NCBI RefSeq assembly: GCF_003116815.1
Contig: NZ_QDKQ01000033.1
Location: 86,765 to 150,764 of the forward strand
Source: Caulobacter endophyticus
GTDB taxonomy: Bacteria; Pseudomonadota; Alphaproteobacteria; Caulobacterales; Caulobacteraceae
Length of the DNA: 64,000 nucleotides
Direction: 5' to 3'
How positions within the stretch are numbered: position 1 is the stretch's first letter; every line of letters starts with the position of its first letter. Positions 8,293-16,815 of this stretch are shown here, piece after piece. The notes below the pieces were generated by a model, which was given only the letters and a program-made list of their open reading frames with translations, was not told where the DNA came from and ran no database searches. The translations under genes were made by a program, and so were the position numbers.

Positions 8293-9495
8293 GTGACCCT
8301 GTTCAGCGACGCCTTCTTCGACGGGCTGTCCAGCTCCACCCACGAGGTGGGCGCGGCCGAGACCCTGCCGCCGGCCTGCTACACCGACGCGGCCTTCTAC
8401 GATTTCGAGAAGGCCGCCCTGTTCGACCGCGAATGGCTGTGCGTGGGCCGGGTGGACCAGGTGCGCGAGCCCGGCGACTTCTTCACCACCGAGATCGTCG
8501 GCGAGCCGATCCTGGTCACCCGCAACCGGGCCGGCGAGATCAAGGCGATGTCGTCGGTGTGCCAGCACCGCGCCATGCTGGTGGCCGAGGGCAAGGGCAA
8601 CGCCCGCGGCTTCGTCTGCCCCTATCACCACTGGGTCTATTCGCTGAACGGCGACCTGGTGAACGCCCCAGCCATGGACCGCACCTGCGGCTTCGACAAG
8701 AAGAAGATCAGCCTGCCGACCTTCAAGGTCGAGATCTGGCTGGGCTTCATCTTCGTCAATTTCGACGCCAACGCAGAGCCCTTGGCCCCGCGCCTGGCCG
8801 CCGTCGAAGCCGCCATCGCCAATTTCGACCTCGAGACCGCCGAGGCGCTCGAGCCCATGACCGGCCAGTTCGCCTGGAACTGGAAGGTGATGTTCGAGAA
8901 CAACAACGACGGCTACCACGCCAGCAAGCTGCATCGCGGCGTGCTGCACGACTTCATTCCCAGCGAGCTGGCCAGCTTCCCGGAAGCCGCGCCCGGCGAC
9001 GCGGGCTTCCTGCGCTACAACGGCACGCTCCATCCCGACGCCAGCTTCAACCCGACCCAGAAGGCGGTGCTGCCGATCTTTCCCAAGCTGTCGGACGAGG
9101 ACCGCGGCCGGGCGACCTTCGCCAACATCCCGCCGACCCTGTCGCTCGTGATGACCAGCGACATGGTCATCTACCTGATCCTGCGGCCCACGGGTCCCGA
9201 GACCATGGCCCAGGACACCGGCATCCTGGTCGCCCCCGGCGCACGGGACTCCTACGGCTTCCAGGAGCGGCTGGAGATGATCATGACCTCGGCCGGCCAG
9301 ATCATCGCCCAGGACATGCATGTGGACGAGCTGGTCCAGAAGGGCCTGCGCTCGCGCTTCGCCATCCGGGGCCGCTACAGCTGGCAGGAGGGGGCGCAGG
9401 TGCAGTTCAACCGCTGGCTCGCCCCGCGCTACCAGGCCCAGTGGGCGCGGATAAAGGGACTTGAAGCTCCCGCCGCGCCGGTGGAGGCCGCCTGA
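8293..9495 (+). CDS. Rieske ring-hydroxylating oxygenase, alpha subunit
   Basis: A 400-residue protein from the GTG start. The Rieske [2Fe-2S] ligands are C90-x-H92 and C109-x2-H112 (CQHR ... CPYHHW). The mononuclear iron site is NNNDGYHASKLH, with D206, H209 and H214. The enzyme would hydroxylate an aromatic or N-methyl/ether substrate, receiving electrons from a reductase that is not encoded nearby; no beta subunit gene is present, as in alpha-only oxygenases. It is first of four genes, with the LigB gene beginning 1 base after its stop. The frame is open upstream to 8101, but homology to the family begins only after about 8320, so the GTG at 8293 is preferred. Confidence 0.85.
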   Translation: MTLFSDAFFDGLSSSTHEVGAAETLPPACYTDAAFYDFEKAALFDREWLCVGRVDQVREPGDFFTTEIVGEPILVTRNRAGEIKAMSSVCQHRAMLVAEGKGNARGFVCPYHHWVYSLNGDLVNAPAMDRTCGFDKKKISLPTFKVEIWLGFIFVNFDANAEPLAPRLAAVEAAIANFDLETAEALEPMTGQFAWNWKVMFENNNDGYHASKLHRGVLHDFIPSELASFPEAAPGDAGFLRYNGTLHPDASFNPTQKAVLPIFPKLSDEDRGRATFANIPPTLSLVMTSDMVIYLILRPTGPETMAQDTGILVAPGARDSYGFQERLEMIMTSAGQIIAQDMHVDELVQKGLRSRFAIRGRYSWQEGAQVQFNRWLAPRYQAQWARIKGLEAPAAPVEAA

Positions 9496-9496
9496 G

Positions 9497-10303
9497 ATGA
9501 CCTCGCGCCTTCCCGTCGTCTTCTTCGGTCACGGCAGCCCGATGATCGCCCTGGAGACCAACGACACCACCAAGGCCTGGCGCGCCATGGCCGAAGAGAT
9601 AGAGGCCGCGCACGGCAAGCCCAAGGCCATCCTCTGCGTTTCGGCTCACTGGATCACCCGGGGCGTCGGGGTCACGGCGATGACCCAGCCCCGCACCATC
9701 CATGACTTCGGCGCCTCGTTCCCGCGCGCGCTGTTCGAGGTGCAGTACCCCGCGCCGGGTTCGCCCGAGCTGGCCGCCCGGGTGCGCGACCTGCTGTCGC
9801 CCGAGATCCCGGTGATGCTGGACGACCGCCAGTGGGGCCTGGACCACGGAACCTGGTCGGTGCTGTGCAAGGCGTATCCGGACGCCGACGTGCCGGTGAT
9901 CCAGCTGTCGATGGACGGCGCGAAGTCTCCTCAATGGCACTACGAGATGGGCCAGCGGCTGGCTCCGTTGCGCGACGAGGGCGTGCTGATCGTCGGCACC
10001 GGCAACATCGTCCACAACCTGCCGGCCATGGACTGGGGCGCCCGGCACTGCGCGCCCTACGACTGGTCGCAGCGCTTCAACGAGGCGATCAAGACGGCGA
10101 TCGCCGAGGACCGGCCTTCGCAGGCTGTCGAGTTCGAGAAGTTGGGCGAGGACGCGCGTCGGTCGGTTCCGACGCCCGACCACTACTGGCCGCTGCTCTA
10201 CGTGCTGGGCGCGCGCCTGCCCGGCGACGTCGCCCGCTTTTCCCCCGACCACATCGAGCATGGCTCGCTGAGCATGACCAGCGTCACGCTGGCCGCGGCC
10301 TGA
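9497..10303 (+). CDS. LigB/DODA-type extradiol dioxygenase
   Basis: A 268-residue class III extradiol dioxygenase of the 4,5-DOPA dioxygenase (YgiD) group. Recognisable segments are FFGHGSPM near the N-terminus, VSAHWITRG, YPAPGSPELA, GLDHGTWSVL and IVGTGNIVHNL; the histidines in the GHGSP, SAHW and LDHG segments are the expected Fe/Zn ligands and acid-base group. It would open a catechol ring between carbons 4 and 5 or equivalent. Its position directly after a Rieske hydroxylase suggests hydroxylation followed by ring cleavage. The ATG follows the previous TGA by one base. Confidence 0.88.
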   Translation: MTSRLPVVFFGHGSPMIALETNDTTKAWRAMAEEIEAAHGKPKAILCVSAHWITRGVGVTAMTQPRTIHDFGASFPRALFEVQYPAPGSPELAARVRDLLSPEIPVMLDDRQWGLDHGTWSVLCKAYPDADVPVIQLSMDGAKSPQWHYEMGQRLAPLRDEGVLIVGTGNIVHNLPAMDWGARHCAPYDWSQRFNEAIKTAIAEDRPSQAVEFEKLGEDARRSVPTPDHYWPLLYVLGARLPGDVARFSPDHIEHGSLSMTSVTLAAA

Positions 10304-10315
10304 ACGGAGATTCCG

Positions 10316-11389
10316 ATGCCCTTCATCTGCGAACCCGGCCAGGTCCGCCCAGACGTCGCGCCCGGCGCCCTGCACCACCTGAAGGCCACGCCCGAGACCA
10401 TCCACTGGGGATACTTCGACCCGTCGATCAAGCCGGCCCTGCGCATCAGGAGCGGCGACCTGATCCAGGCCGAGGCTGTCACCCACCACGCCGGCGACGC
10501 CCCCGAGCTGATGATGGACGAGGCGGTGACGCGGATCTTCACCGAAGTGCCGGAAGACGACCGCAACCCCGGCGTCCACATCATGACCGGCCCGATCTAT
10601 GTGGACGACGCCAAGCCCGGCGACGTGCTGGAAGTGCGCTACCTGCGCATGGTTCCGCGCAACCGCTACGGCTCCAACCTCGCGGCCAACTGGGGCTATC
10701 TCTACAAGGAGTTCGGCGAGAAGGAGCGGGTGACGATCTACGAGCTGGACGCCGACTTCAACACCGCCAGCGCCCTCTACGCCTACGACTTCCCGGGCAA
10801 GTACCTGACGCCCGGCACGATCACCAACTGCCCCGAGTGCGATCGCCAAAGCGCCCTGCCCGGCGTGCGCATCCCGGCCCGTCCGCACCTGGGCACCGCC
10901 GGCGTGGCGCCGGCCGTCGACGGCCGCGTCAGCACCATCCCGCCCGGCCTGCACGGCGGCAATATCGACAACTGGCGGATTGGGGCCGGGGCGACGATGT
11001 ACTATCCCGTGCAGGTGGAGGGCGGCCTGTTCTCCATCGGAGATCCCCACGTCAGCCAGGGCGATGGCGAACTTTCAGGCACCGCGATCGAAAGTTCGCT
11101 CAACGTCCTGATGCAGATCGTGCTTCGCAAGGATTTCGAGACCCCCGGGCCTTTGCTGGAGACCCCCAAGTGGTGGATCGTCCACGGGTTCGACGAGGAC
11201 CTCAACGTGGCCATGAAGCAAGCTTCCCTCAACATGCTGAGCCTGCTGTCCGATCACGTCGGGCTTTCGAAGAACGACGCCTATTCGCTGATGAGCGTGG
11301 CCTCCGACTTCGGGGTCACCCAGGTGGTCGACGGCAAGCAGGGCTGCCACGTGCGCGTCCCGCGCGACATCTTCCCGTCCAGGGCCTGA
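10316..11389 (+). CDS. Acetamidase/formamidase family amidohydrolase
   Basis: A 357-residue FmdA/AmdA-family protein: HHLKATPETIHWGYFDPS at the start, GPIYVDDAKPGDVLEV, the long central region with PARPHLGTAGVAP, and GGNIDNWRIGAGATMYYPV, ending in the SLMSVASDFGVTQVVDG block. Family enzymes release ammonia from formamide or short amides. In this operon it may free nitrogen from an amide produced by ring cleavage; that is inference. It starts 12 bases after the LigB stop and is followed by the AraC gene after 6 bases. Confidence 0.88.
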   Translation: MPFICEPGQVRPDVAPGALHHLKATPETIHWGYFDPSIKPALRIRSGDLIQAEAVTHHAGDAPELMMDEAVTRIFTEVPEDDRNPGVHIMTGPIYVDDAKPGDVLEVRYLRMVPRNRYGSNLAANWGYLYKEFGEKERVTIYELDADFNTASALYAYDFPGKYLTPGTITNCPECDRQSALPGVRIPARPHLGTAGVAPAVDGRVSTIPPGLHGGNIDNWRIGAGATMYYPVQVEGGLFSIGDPHVSQGDGELSGTAIESSLNVLMQIVLRKDFETPGPLLETPKWWIVHGFDEDLNVAMKQASLNMLSLLSDHVGLSKNDAYSLMSVASDFGVTQVVDGKQGCHVRVPRDIFPSRA

Positions 11390-11395
11390 TCCGCC

Positions 11396-12361
11396 TTGCG
11401 GGCCTGGTCGTTCAGCACCGACAGCTATCCCCGCGCCGAACGCTCGGACGCCTGGCGCGAGGCCATGTCGCGCCTGGGCCTGCCGGTCGAGGGGCTGTCG
11501 GAGCTGGAGCCGGCCTCGACCTCGGTGGTCTGCCTGACCAGCCCCCTGGGCATCGAGTTCGCCTTGGTCAACGCCGGAGCACAGACCATTTCGGGGCGCC
11601 TGACCAACCAGCCAGCGGCGGTGTGGATGGCGGTGCTGCTCGACGGCCAGGCCGCGGTGGTCAGCGACGACCTGGCCGAAGACCTGACCGTGGGCGACAT
11701 CGCCTTCGGCCCTACCGGCCAGGCGGCGGCCCTGCGCCTTGCCACCCGCTGCCGGCTGATGTTCGTCCGGGCGCCACGCGTCGCGTTGAACCATCGCCTG
11801 GTGGCGCCGCGCGCCCTGCGGGTGGGCCGTCTGCGCGGCGAAGGCGGGGTCAAGCACATCCTGTCGGGCCTGCTGCGCTCGACGGCGGACTCGCTGGAGG
11901 ACCTGACCGTCGACCAATTGCGGCCCGTCGAGCTGGCTCTCGCCGAGTTCCTGGGCCTGTGCCTGCTGGAGGCCGGCGAGGAGCGCGGCGCGGCCTGGCC
12001 GACCGACGCCCGCAGCGCCCACCTGCAGCGCCTGCGCCAGACCATCGAGACCCTGCTGCCCGACCCCAACCTGACCATCCGCCGGGTGGCCGACGAGGAG
12101 GGCGTCTCGCCGCGCTACGTGCAGAAGCTGTTCGAGGGCGTGGAAGAGACCTTCAGCCACTATCTGCGCACCCGCCGGCTGGAGCGCTGCCGCAACGACC
12201 TGGCCAGCCCGCAGTTCGCCCGGCTGTCGATCTCGGAGATCTGCTTCCGCTGGGGCTTCAACGGCAGCGCCCATTTCAGCCGCGCCTTCCGCGACCAGTA
12301 CGGCTGCTCGCCGCGCGACTTCCGCCGCAGCGTCCGCGACGAGGAACGGGTGGCCGCGTGA
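11396..12361 (+). CDS. AraC-family transcriptional regulator of the oxygenase operon
   Basis: A 321-residue regulator: N-terminal ~180 residues resemble the FeaR-type ligand domain (AWSFSTDSYPRAERSDAWREAM), and the C-terminal ~105 residues form the paired helix-turn-helix (NLTIRRVADEEGVSPRYVQKLF; SISEICFRWGFNGSAHFSRAFRDQYGCSPRDFR). As the last gene of the operon it probably senses a substrate or intermediate and activates the operon and perhaps the divergent dioxygenase. The TTG start is used because homology begins immediately after it; the first ATG would cut into the ligand domain. Confidence 0.85.
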   Translation: MRAWSFSTDSYPRAERSDAWREAMSRLGLPVEGLSELEPASTSVVCLTSPLGIEFALVNAGAQTISGRLTNQPAAVWMAVLLDGQAAVVSDDLAEDLTVGDIAFGPTGQAAALRLATRCRLMFVRAPRVALNHRLVAPRALRVGRLRGEGGVKHILSGLLRSTADSLEDLTVDQLRPVELALAEFLGLCLLEAGEERGAAWPTDARSAHLQRLRQTIETLLPDPNLTIRRVADEEGVSPRYVQKLFEGVEETFSHYLRTRRLERCRNDLASPQFARLSISEICFRWGFNGSAHFSRAFRDQYGCSPRDFRRSVRDEERVAA

Positions 12362-12363
12362 GA

Positions 12364-12387
12364 ACAATGTCGACGACCTGACATTGT
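12364..12387. promoter_or_regulatory. Perfect 8-bp inverted repeat, candidate operator
   Basis: ACAATGTC and GACATTGT flank an 8-base spacer, between the AraC stop and the start of the PI-PLC-like gene (61 bases before its ATG). No T-run follows, so an intrinsic terminator is unlikely; a repressor or activator site for the downstream gene fits better. The binder is unknown. Confidence 0.5.
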
Positions 12388-12447
12388 GATTTGAGACTTT
12401 CAACCCCCACGACTATCCAGGCCTTTCGGCAATCGGAAGGGGCCTCG

Positions 12448-14082
12448 ATGGCGAACTATCAGAACTATGTCGTGCGGCTGTGGAACCTGGCGGGGGACAA
12501 GGTCTTCGGCTGGCTCGGCGTCAACGACAGCTACGCGGCGTGCATTCCGGCGGGCGTCTATTGCAATCCCCTGAAGCTCGACAACGTCGTGGCCGTGCAG
12601 TGGCGCGCGCCGAGCGGTTCGAACCAAGGGACGCTGATCGCGCCGGATCCCAAGGGCGACTGGGGCCTGGGCGGCAAGAACAACGACGGCGTCGACGCCT
12701 ACTGGCATTGGGCCGATGACGCCTACACCCTGACCCTGAACCCCGTGCCCGGCGTGAACCTGGAAAGCCCCGTGCCGGGCGCCTTCAGCGGCACGCTCTC
12801 CCAGACGCGCGGCGGCAAGCCCTTCGCGCTGTCGACCAACTACGAGATCAACGAGGACGTCGTCTGGATCAGTTTCCAGGACACGCCGAACGGCCCCGAC
12901 GAACTGTTCAGCCGGCAGGAGGTCTATCTGGATTTCACGACCGAGCCGTTCCTGTTCGAGTTCGTGCCTGTCCAGTCGTTCGATCCGACCAGGGGCTCAT
13001 ACGAGCCCTCGCTGAAGTCCAAGCACAGCAACTGGCAAAAGATCGACACCTTCAGCTGGATGGGCGACCTGAAGGGCGTCATCGGCGGCAGGGCTCTGTC
13101 CGAGCTGGTCATTCCCGGCAGCCACGACGCGGCCAGCTGGGACATTCCGATCGCCGGCGGCGACCAGCGCAGCCAGACCCAGTCGCGCGACATCTACGGC
13201 CAGCTGCGCGCCGGATCGCGCTATCTGGACCTGAGGTTCCGCCCCGACTGCGGCGGCGTCTGGCGGGGCAATCACGGCTCCGACGGAACCACCGCCGAAC
13301 TGACGTCGGTCCTGGCCGACATCAGGCGTTTCCTCCACGAGAACCCCGACGAGATTCTCGTCATCTCACTGCTGCCCGGCGAACAAATATCTCCCTTCAT
13401 CTGCGCGCAGGCCGGACAGCCCTACAAGCCGGCCCCCGATATCTGGGACGTCGTGCTCACCGCCGTGGGCGACAAGGTCTATCCCCGGATCGTGGTCGAG
13501 AAGGACGCTGGTGGTCAGGACCACGTCTATTACCGCTTCATCCAGAACGTGAACCAGAACATCGTCCGGGAGCAGGGCAAGAACATCATCCTGTTCTCCT
13601 GGGGCAAGCCGCCGACTGGCGTCGTGCCGGTGAACGACAAGAACAAGGACAAGGCCCCGGCGGATCTGCGGCAGGACCACAACATCTGGATCGCGACGCC
13701 GGAAGGCGTCGACCAGACGCCGGGCGACAAGCCCTGGGAGGGGGCGTTCAAGGCCGCCGAGGCCGATCACTACGCGATCGACTTCGACCGCCCGGGCGTG
13801 TGGATCAACGGCTACAGCACCACGGCCAACGACATGCGGCTGGCGATCGACGCGGTCGAGCCGCCGACCGGCGGCCCGCTGTGGCTGATGCACTGCAACG
13901 CCCCGGCCGCTCCGGGGGGCGAGTCGATCAAGACCAAGGCCGATCGCATCCAGCCGCCCCTGAACCGGCTGATCCGCGAGGATCCGGTCATGACGTCCAA
14001 GCTCAACATCGTGAACCTGGACTTCGTCGGCGACCACCTGGCCATGACCCTGGCGGTGATCGAAGCCAACCTGTTCCGCTGA
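12448..14082 (+). CDS. PI-PLC X-domain-like phosphodiesterase with N-terminal beta-rich domain
   Basis: A 544-residue protein. Residues ~218-520 form a phosphatidylinositol-specific phospholipase C-like barrel: IPGSHDAASW with catalytic H226, QLRAGSRYLDLRF, GNHGSDG with H276, and LADIRRFLHENPDEILVISL. Residues 1-180 are a separate beta-rich region with no assignment; its opening YVVRLWNLAGDKVFGWLGV resembles carbohydrate- or membrane-binding beta folds only in composition. No signal peptide is evident despite the usual extracellular role of this family. It might cleave phosphoinositides or GPI-type anchors, or be a related phosphodiesterase. The start has a GGAAGGGG ribosome site. Confidence 0.8.
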   Translation: MANYQNYVVRLWNLAGDKVFGWLGVNDSYAACIPAGVYCNPLKLDNVVAVQWRAPSGSNQGTLIAPDPKGDWGLGGKNNDGVDAYWHWADDAYTLTLNPVPGVNLESPVPGAFSGTLSQTRGGKPFALSTNYEINEDVVWISFQDTPNGPDELFSRQEVYLDFTTEPFLFEFVPVQSFDPTRGSYEPSLKSKHSNWQKIDTFSWMGDLKGVIGGRALSELVIPGSHDAASWDIPIAGGDQRSQTQSRDIYGQLRAGSRYLDLRFRPDCGGVWRGNHGSDGTTAELTSVLADIRRFLHENPDEILVISLLPGEQISPFICAQAGQPYKPAPDIWDVVLTAVGDKVYPRIVVEKDAGGQDHVYYRFIQNVNQNIVREQGKNIILFSWGKPPTGVVPVNDKNKDKAPADLRQDHNIWIATPEGVDQTPGDKPWEGAFKAAEADHYAIDFDRPGVWINGYSTTANDMRLAIDAVEPPTGGPLWLMHCNAPAAPGGESIKTKADRIQPPLNRLIREDPVMTSKLNIVNLDFVGDHLAMTLAVIEANLFR

Positions 14083-14157
14083 TCGGGATGGGGCGCTTGC
14101 GCCCCGCTCAAGCCGCACCTAGCGTCCTCCCCTTCGAAGCGGGGGAGGACGCGTCCG

Positions 14158-14952
14158 ATGAAGGCGCTGCTGGCGATCGTCATGAGCCTGGGCCTTGGCC
14201 TGGCGTGCGGGGTTTCCGCCGCCCGCGCGACGCAGTGGCCGAACGGCGCCAAGGCGGCCGTGGCCCTGACCTATGACGACGCCCTGGTCTCGCAGCTCGA
14301 CAACGCCATCCCGGCGCTGGACGCGGCCGGCTTTCGCGGCACCTTCTTCCTGTCCAGCGTGAAGGCCGGCGACGTCCCACGCTGGCGGGCGGCGTCCGCG
14401 CAGGGCCACGAGCTGGCCAACCACACGATCTTCCACGCCTGTCCGGCCGCCAACTATCCGGCCGATCCACGCTATGTCGCCGAGGCCTACACGCCGGCCA
14501 GCCTGCTCAAGGAGATCGAGCAGCAGAACGTGCTGCTGACCGCCATCGACGGCAAGGCGCGGCACGGCTTCGCCACGCCCTGCGGGGCCAGCAAGGCCGG
14601 CGGGAGCGACTATCTGGAGGCGCTGCGGGCCTCGGGCCTGGTCACCTACGCGCGCGGGGTGGTGACGACGCCGGACGACCTGAAGGCCGATGTCGGCCGC
14701 ACCGACCTGATGCACGTGCCCGCCCGGGGCTTTCCCGACGGCGTCACCGGTCCGCAGCTGATCGACTTCGCCAAGAGCGCCGCGGCCGGCGGCGGCATGG
14801 CGGTGTTCCTGTTCCACGGCGTCGGCGGCGACTACCTGCAGGTGTCCAATCCCGCCCACCAGGAACTTCTGGCCTGGCTGAAGGCCAATCCGAAGGAGGT
14901 GTGGGTCGCGCCGCTGCAAGAGGTGCTGGACTGGGCCAAGGCCCACCCCTGA
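14158..14952 (+). CDS. Secreted NodB-type polysaccharide deacetylase
   Basis: A 264-residue protein with a cleavable signal peptide (hydrophobic residues 4-20, likely cut near ARA-TQ). The NodB motifs are visible: TYDDAL with D40/D41, the metal-binding H89 and H93 in ANHTIFH, and a late FLFHGV with the general-acid histidine. It would remove N- or O-acetyl groups from a periplasmic or surface polysaccharide. It follows the PI-PLC-like gene after 75 bases on the same strand. The substrate is not predictable. Confidence 0.85.
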   Translation: MKALLAIVMSLGLGLACGVSAARATQWPNGAKAAVALTYDDALVSQLDNAIPALDAAGFRGTFFLSSVKAGDVPRWRAASAQGHELANHTIFHACPAANYPADPRYVAEAYTPASLLKEIEQQNVLLTAIDGKARHGFATPCGASKAGGSDYLEALRASGLVTYARGVVTTPDDLKADVGRTDLMHVPARGFPDGVTGPQLIDFAKSAAAGGGMAVFLFHGVGGDYLQVSNPAHQELLAWLKANPKEVWVAPLQEVLDWAKAHP

Positions 14953-14973
14953 CCCCGCCGGAACGGGCGATGA

Positions 14974-16665
14974 CTAGTTGCCGTCCTCCAGCAGGCGGCG
15001 GGCGATGACCTGGGCCTGGATCTCGCCGGCTCCCTCGAAGATGTTGAGGATGCGGGCGTCGGCCAGCAGGCGGCTGGCGGCGTACTCCATCGCAAAGCCG
15101 TTGCCGCCGTGGATCTGCAGGGCGTTGTCGGCGGCGGCCCAGGCGACACGGGCGGCGACCAGCTTGGCCATGCCGGCCTCCAGGTCGCAGCGCTTGCCTT
15201 CGTCCTTCTGGCGGGCGGCGAAATAGGTCAGCTGGCGCACGCCCATGATCTCGGCGGCCATCATGGCCAGCTTGTTGTGCACCCGGGGGAAGGCGAAGAT
15301 CGCATCGCCGAACTGCTTTCGGTCCAGCGCGTAGGACAGCCCGACCTCCAGCGCCGCCTGGGCCACGCCCACCGCGCGCGCCGCCGTCTGGATGCGGGCG
15401 CTCTCGAAGGTGGCCATCAGCTGCTTGAAGCCCTGGCCGGGCACGCCGCCCAGCAGGTTCCCGGCCGGCACGGAAAAGCCGTCGAAGGCGAGCTCGTATT
15501 CCTTCATGCCGCGATAGCCGATCACCCCGATCTCGCCGCCGCTCATCCCCTCGGCCGGAAAATCATCGCCCTCGACGCCGCGCGGCTTGGGCGCCAGCAG
15601 CATGGAAAGCCCGCGATAGTCGGTGGTCGCCGGATCGGTGCGGACCAGCAGGATCATGACGTCGGCGCGGGCGGCATGGGTGATCCAGGTCTTGTTGCCG
15701 GTCACCACATAGGCCTCGCCCTCCAGCACGGCGCGGGTGCGTAAAGAGCCCAGGTCCGAGCCGGTGTTGGGTTCGGTGAAGACGGCGGTGGGCAGGATCT
15801 CGGCGCTGGCGATCTTCGGCAGCCATTGCTGCTTCTGGTCTTCCGTCCCGCCGGTCAGGATCAGTTCGCCGGCGATCTCCGAGCGGGTGGCCAGCGAGCC
15901 TACCCCGATCCAGGCCCGCGACAGCTCCTCGGAGACCACGCACATGGCGGTCTTGCCCATGCCGCTGCCGCCATATTCCTCCGGGATGGTCAGGCCGAAG
16001 ACGCCCAGCTCGCCCAGCTCCTGAACCAGTTCGATCGGGATCAACTGGTCCTTCAGGTGCCATTCGTGAGCGAAGGGCGTGACCTTCTCCTCGGCGAAGG
16101 CGTGGAACTGGTCGCGGATCATCTCGAAGGTCTCGTCGAGACCGGTGTGCTCGAGCGTCGGTCGGCCCCTGGCTTCGGCCAGCCGCTGGGCGATGCGGGT
16201 CTTCACCGCCTGCGTGCCGCCCTCGACCATCAGCTTCATGATGCCGTTCGAGAACAGCCGGTTCATCACCGCGCGGTCGGTGACCAGGTGGGCGGGACGG
16301 ACGATCTCGCCCTGGTTCATCGGCACGCCGCCGATCAGCTGGGCGGCGTATTCGGAGAACAGCAGCTGGGCCAGCAGGGCCTCGATCTCGGAAAAGCGCC
16401 CCTCGCCTTCCAGCCGCTCGGCCCAGCCGGCGACCTGGTTCATCAGTTCGGCATAGGCGGCGTACCAGCCAAAGCCGTGGACGGCGTGCTGCTGGGCGTC
16501 GGCGAGCTTGCGGTCGATCCTGCCGTCGGGGCCGGCGACGGCGGCCTTCACCGCGGGCCTGGCTTCGGCGACGAAGGTCTGGGCGCTGGTCGCCGCCTCG
16601 CGCAGCAGGCCCGTCAGGCCCGGCAGGACCAGGGACTTGGACTCTTGGGCGACCGCGTCGGTCAT
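14974..16665 (-). CDS. mcd: (2S)-Methylsuccinyl-CoA dehydrogenase
   Basis: An acyl-CoA dehydrogenase of 563 residues: a ~160-residue N-terminal extension precedes the standard flavoprotein fold (GVFGLTIPEEYGGSG, TEPNTGSDLGSLRT, QIHGGNGF, ILNIFEGAGEIQ). An N-terminal extension of this size is typical of methylsuccinyl-CoA dehydrogenase, which oxidises methylsuccinyl-CoA to mesaconyl-CoA. The presence of ecm and ccr in the same window supports the assignment. Electrons go to ETF. ATG at 16665 with GGGGAG upstream; an upstream in-frame extension is ignored. A generic acyl-CoA dehydrogenase is the alternative. Confidence 0.88.
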   Translation of the reverse strand: MTDAVAQESKSLVLPGLTGLLREAATSAQTFVAEARPAVKAAVAGPDGRIDRKLADAQQHAVHGFGWYAAYAELMNQVAGWAERLEGEGRFSEIEALLAQLLFSEYAAQLIGGVPMNQGEIVRPAHLVTDRAVMNRLFSNGIMKLMVEGGTQAVKTRIAQRLAEARGRPTLEHTGLDETFEMIRDQFHAFAEEKVTPFAHEWHLKDQLIPIELVQELGELGVFGLTIPEEYGGSGMGKTAMCVVSEELSRAWIGVGSLATRSEIAGELILTGGTEDQKQQWLPKIASAEILPTAVFTEPNTGSDLGSLRTRAVLEGEAYVVTGNKTWITHAARADVMILLVRTDPATTDYRGLSMLLAPKPRGVEGDDFPAEGMSGGEIGVIGYRGMKEYELAFDGFSVPAGNLLGGVPGQGFKQLMATFESARIQTAARAVGVAQAALEVGLSYALDRKQFGDAIFAFPRVHNKLAMMAAEIMGVRQLTYFAARQKDEGKRCDLEAGMAKLVAARVAWAAADNALQIHGGNGFAMEYAASRLLADARILNIFEGAGEIQAQVIARRLLEDGN

Positions 16666-16815
16666 GCTCTCAAACTCCCCTGCGCCGTACTTATGTTTTC
16701 CGGCACTGTGATCCCTTTCGCACCTGCGAGCAATGCCGCGACGCAGCATGCGGTTGCGCGAGAGCCGGGATCGGGAAGGCGTGCGCCCGCCCCCGAAAGG
16801 ACGGGCGCCGCGTCG

